Origin: Chitinispirillales bacterium | GTDB taxonomy: Bacteria > Fibrobacterota > Chitinivibrionia > Chitinivibrionales > Chitinispirillaceae | Reading direction: 5' to 3' | Length of the DNA stretch: 5,845 nucleotides | NCBI GenBank assembly: GCA_031254445.1 | Contig: JAIRUL010000062.1 | Location: forward strand, 1 to 5,845 | Part shown: piece after piece, positions 5,841 to 5,845 of the stretch | Layout of the letters: every line of letters begins with the position of its first letter | Numbering within the stretch: the first letter of the stretch is position 1 | The notes under the pieces: generated by a model | The model's database searches: none | The model's input: the letters and a program-made list of their open reading frames with translations, nothing else | What the model was told of the DNA's origin: nothing | Made by a program: the position numbers and the translations under genes

Positions 5841-5845
5841 CCTAT

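Overview
The window reads as a chromosomal segment from a Gram-negative, double-membraned bacterium. It holds two complete genes on the + strand, probably one operon, followed by a degraded transposase-like gene and its hairpin repeat. The second gene encodes a very large secreted protein with outer-membrane beta-barrel character. From memory, its conserved N-terminal module resembles large surface proteins of the Fibrobacterota/Gemmatimonadota/FCB group. The cyclase resembles enzymes that are common in spirochaetes as well as in that group. I lean towards Fibrobacterota or a relative, but this is inference and no marker gene is present.

Layout. Bases 1-188 are non-coding. They contain a perfect 10-bp stem-loop, a smaller stem-loop, two 41-nt near-copies of an A/T-rich repeat 43 nt apart, a palindromic operator-like site and a strong ribosome binding site. 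Bases 189-1802 encode a membrane-anchored class IIIb adenylate cyclase with an extracytoplasmic Cache-like sensor. All six canonical catalytic residues are present. After a 37-nt gap, 1840-5313 encodes the 1157-residue outer-membrane-type protein. Near its C-terminus lies a Ser/Thr-rich linker built from a decayed 9-bp tandem repeat. Bases 5314-5534 are non-coding and dense in small repeats: an inverted copy of the upstream A/T-rich motif, two competing small hairpins, a REP-like stem-loop with a 5' GTAG, and a three-unit 9-bp repeat. Bases 5535-5840 hold the N- and C-terminal ends of a REP-associated tyrosine transposase (RAYT) joined in frame, with the catalytic middle missing.

How the parts may work together. 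The cyclase would sense something outside the inner membrane and make cAMP in the cytoplasm. The short gap suggests the large surface protein is co-transcribed with it, but no functional link can be read from the sequence. The RAYT remnant and the neighbouring REP look like a decayed transposase-repeat pair. No tRNA, rRNA, CRISPR array or intact mobile element was found.
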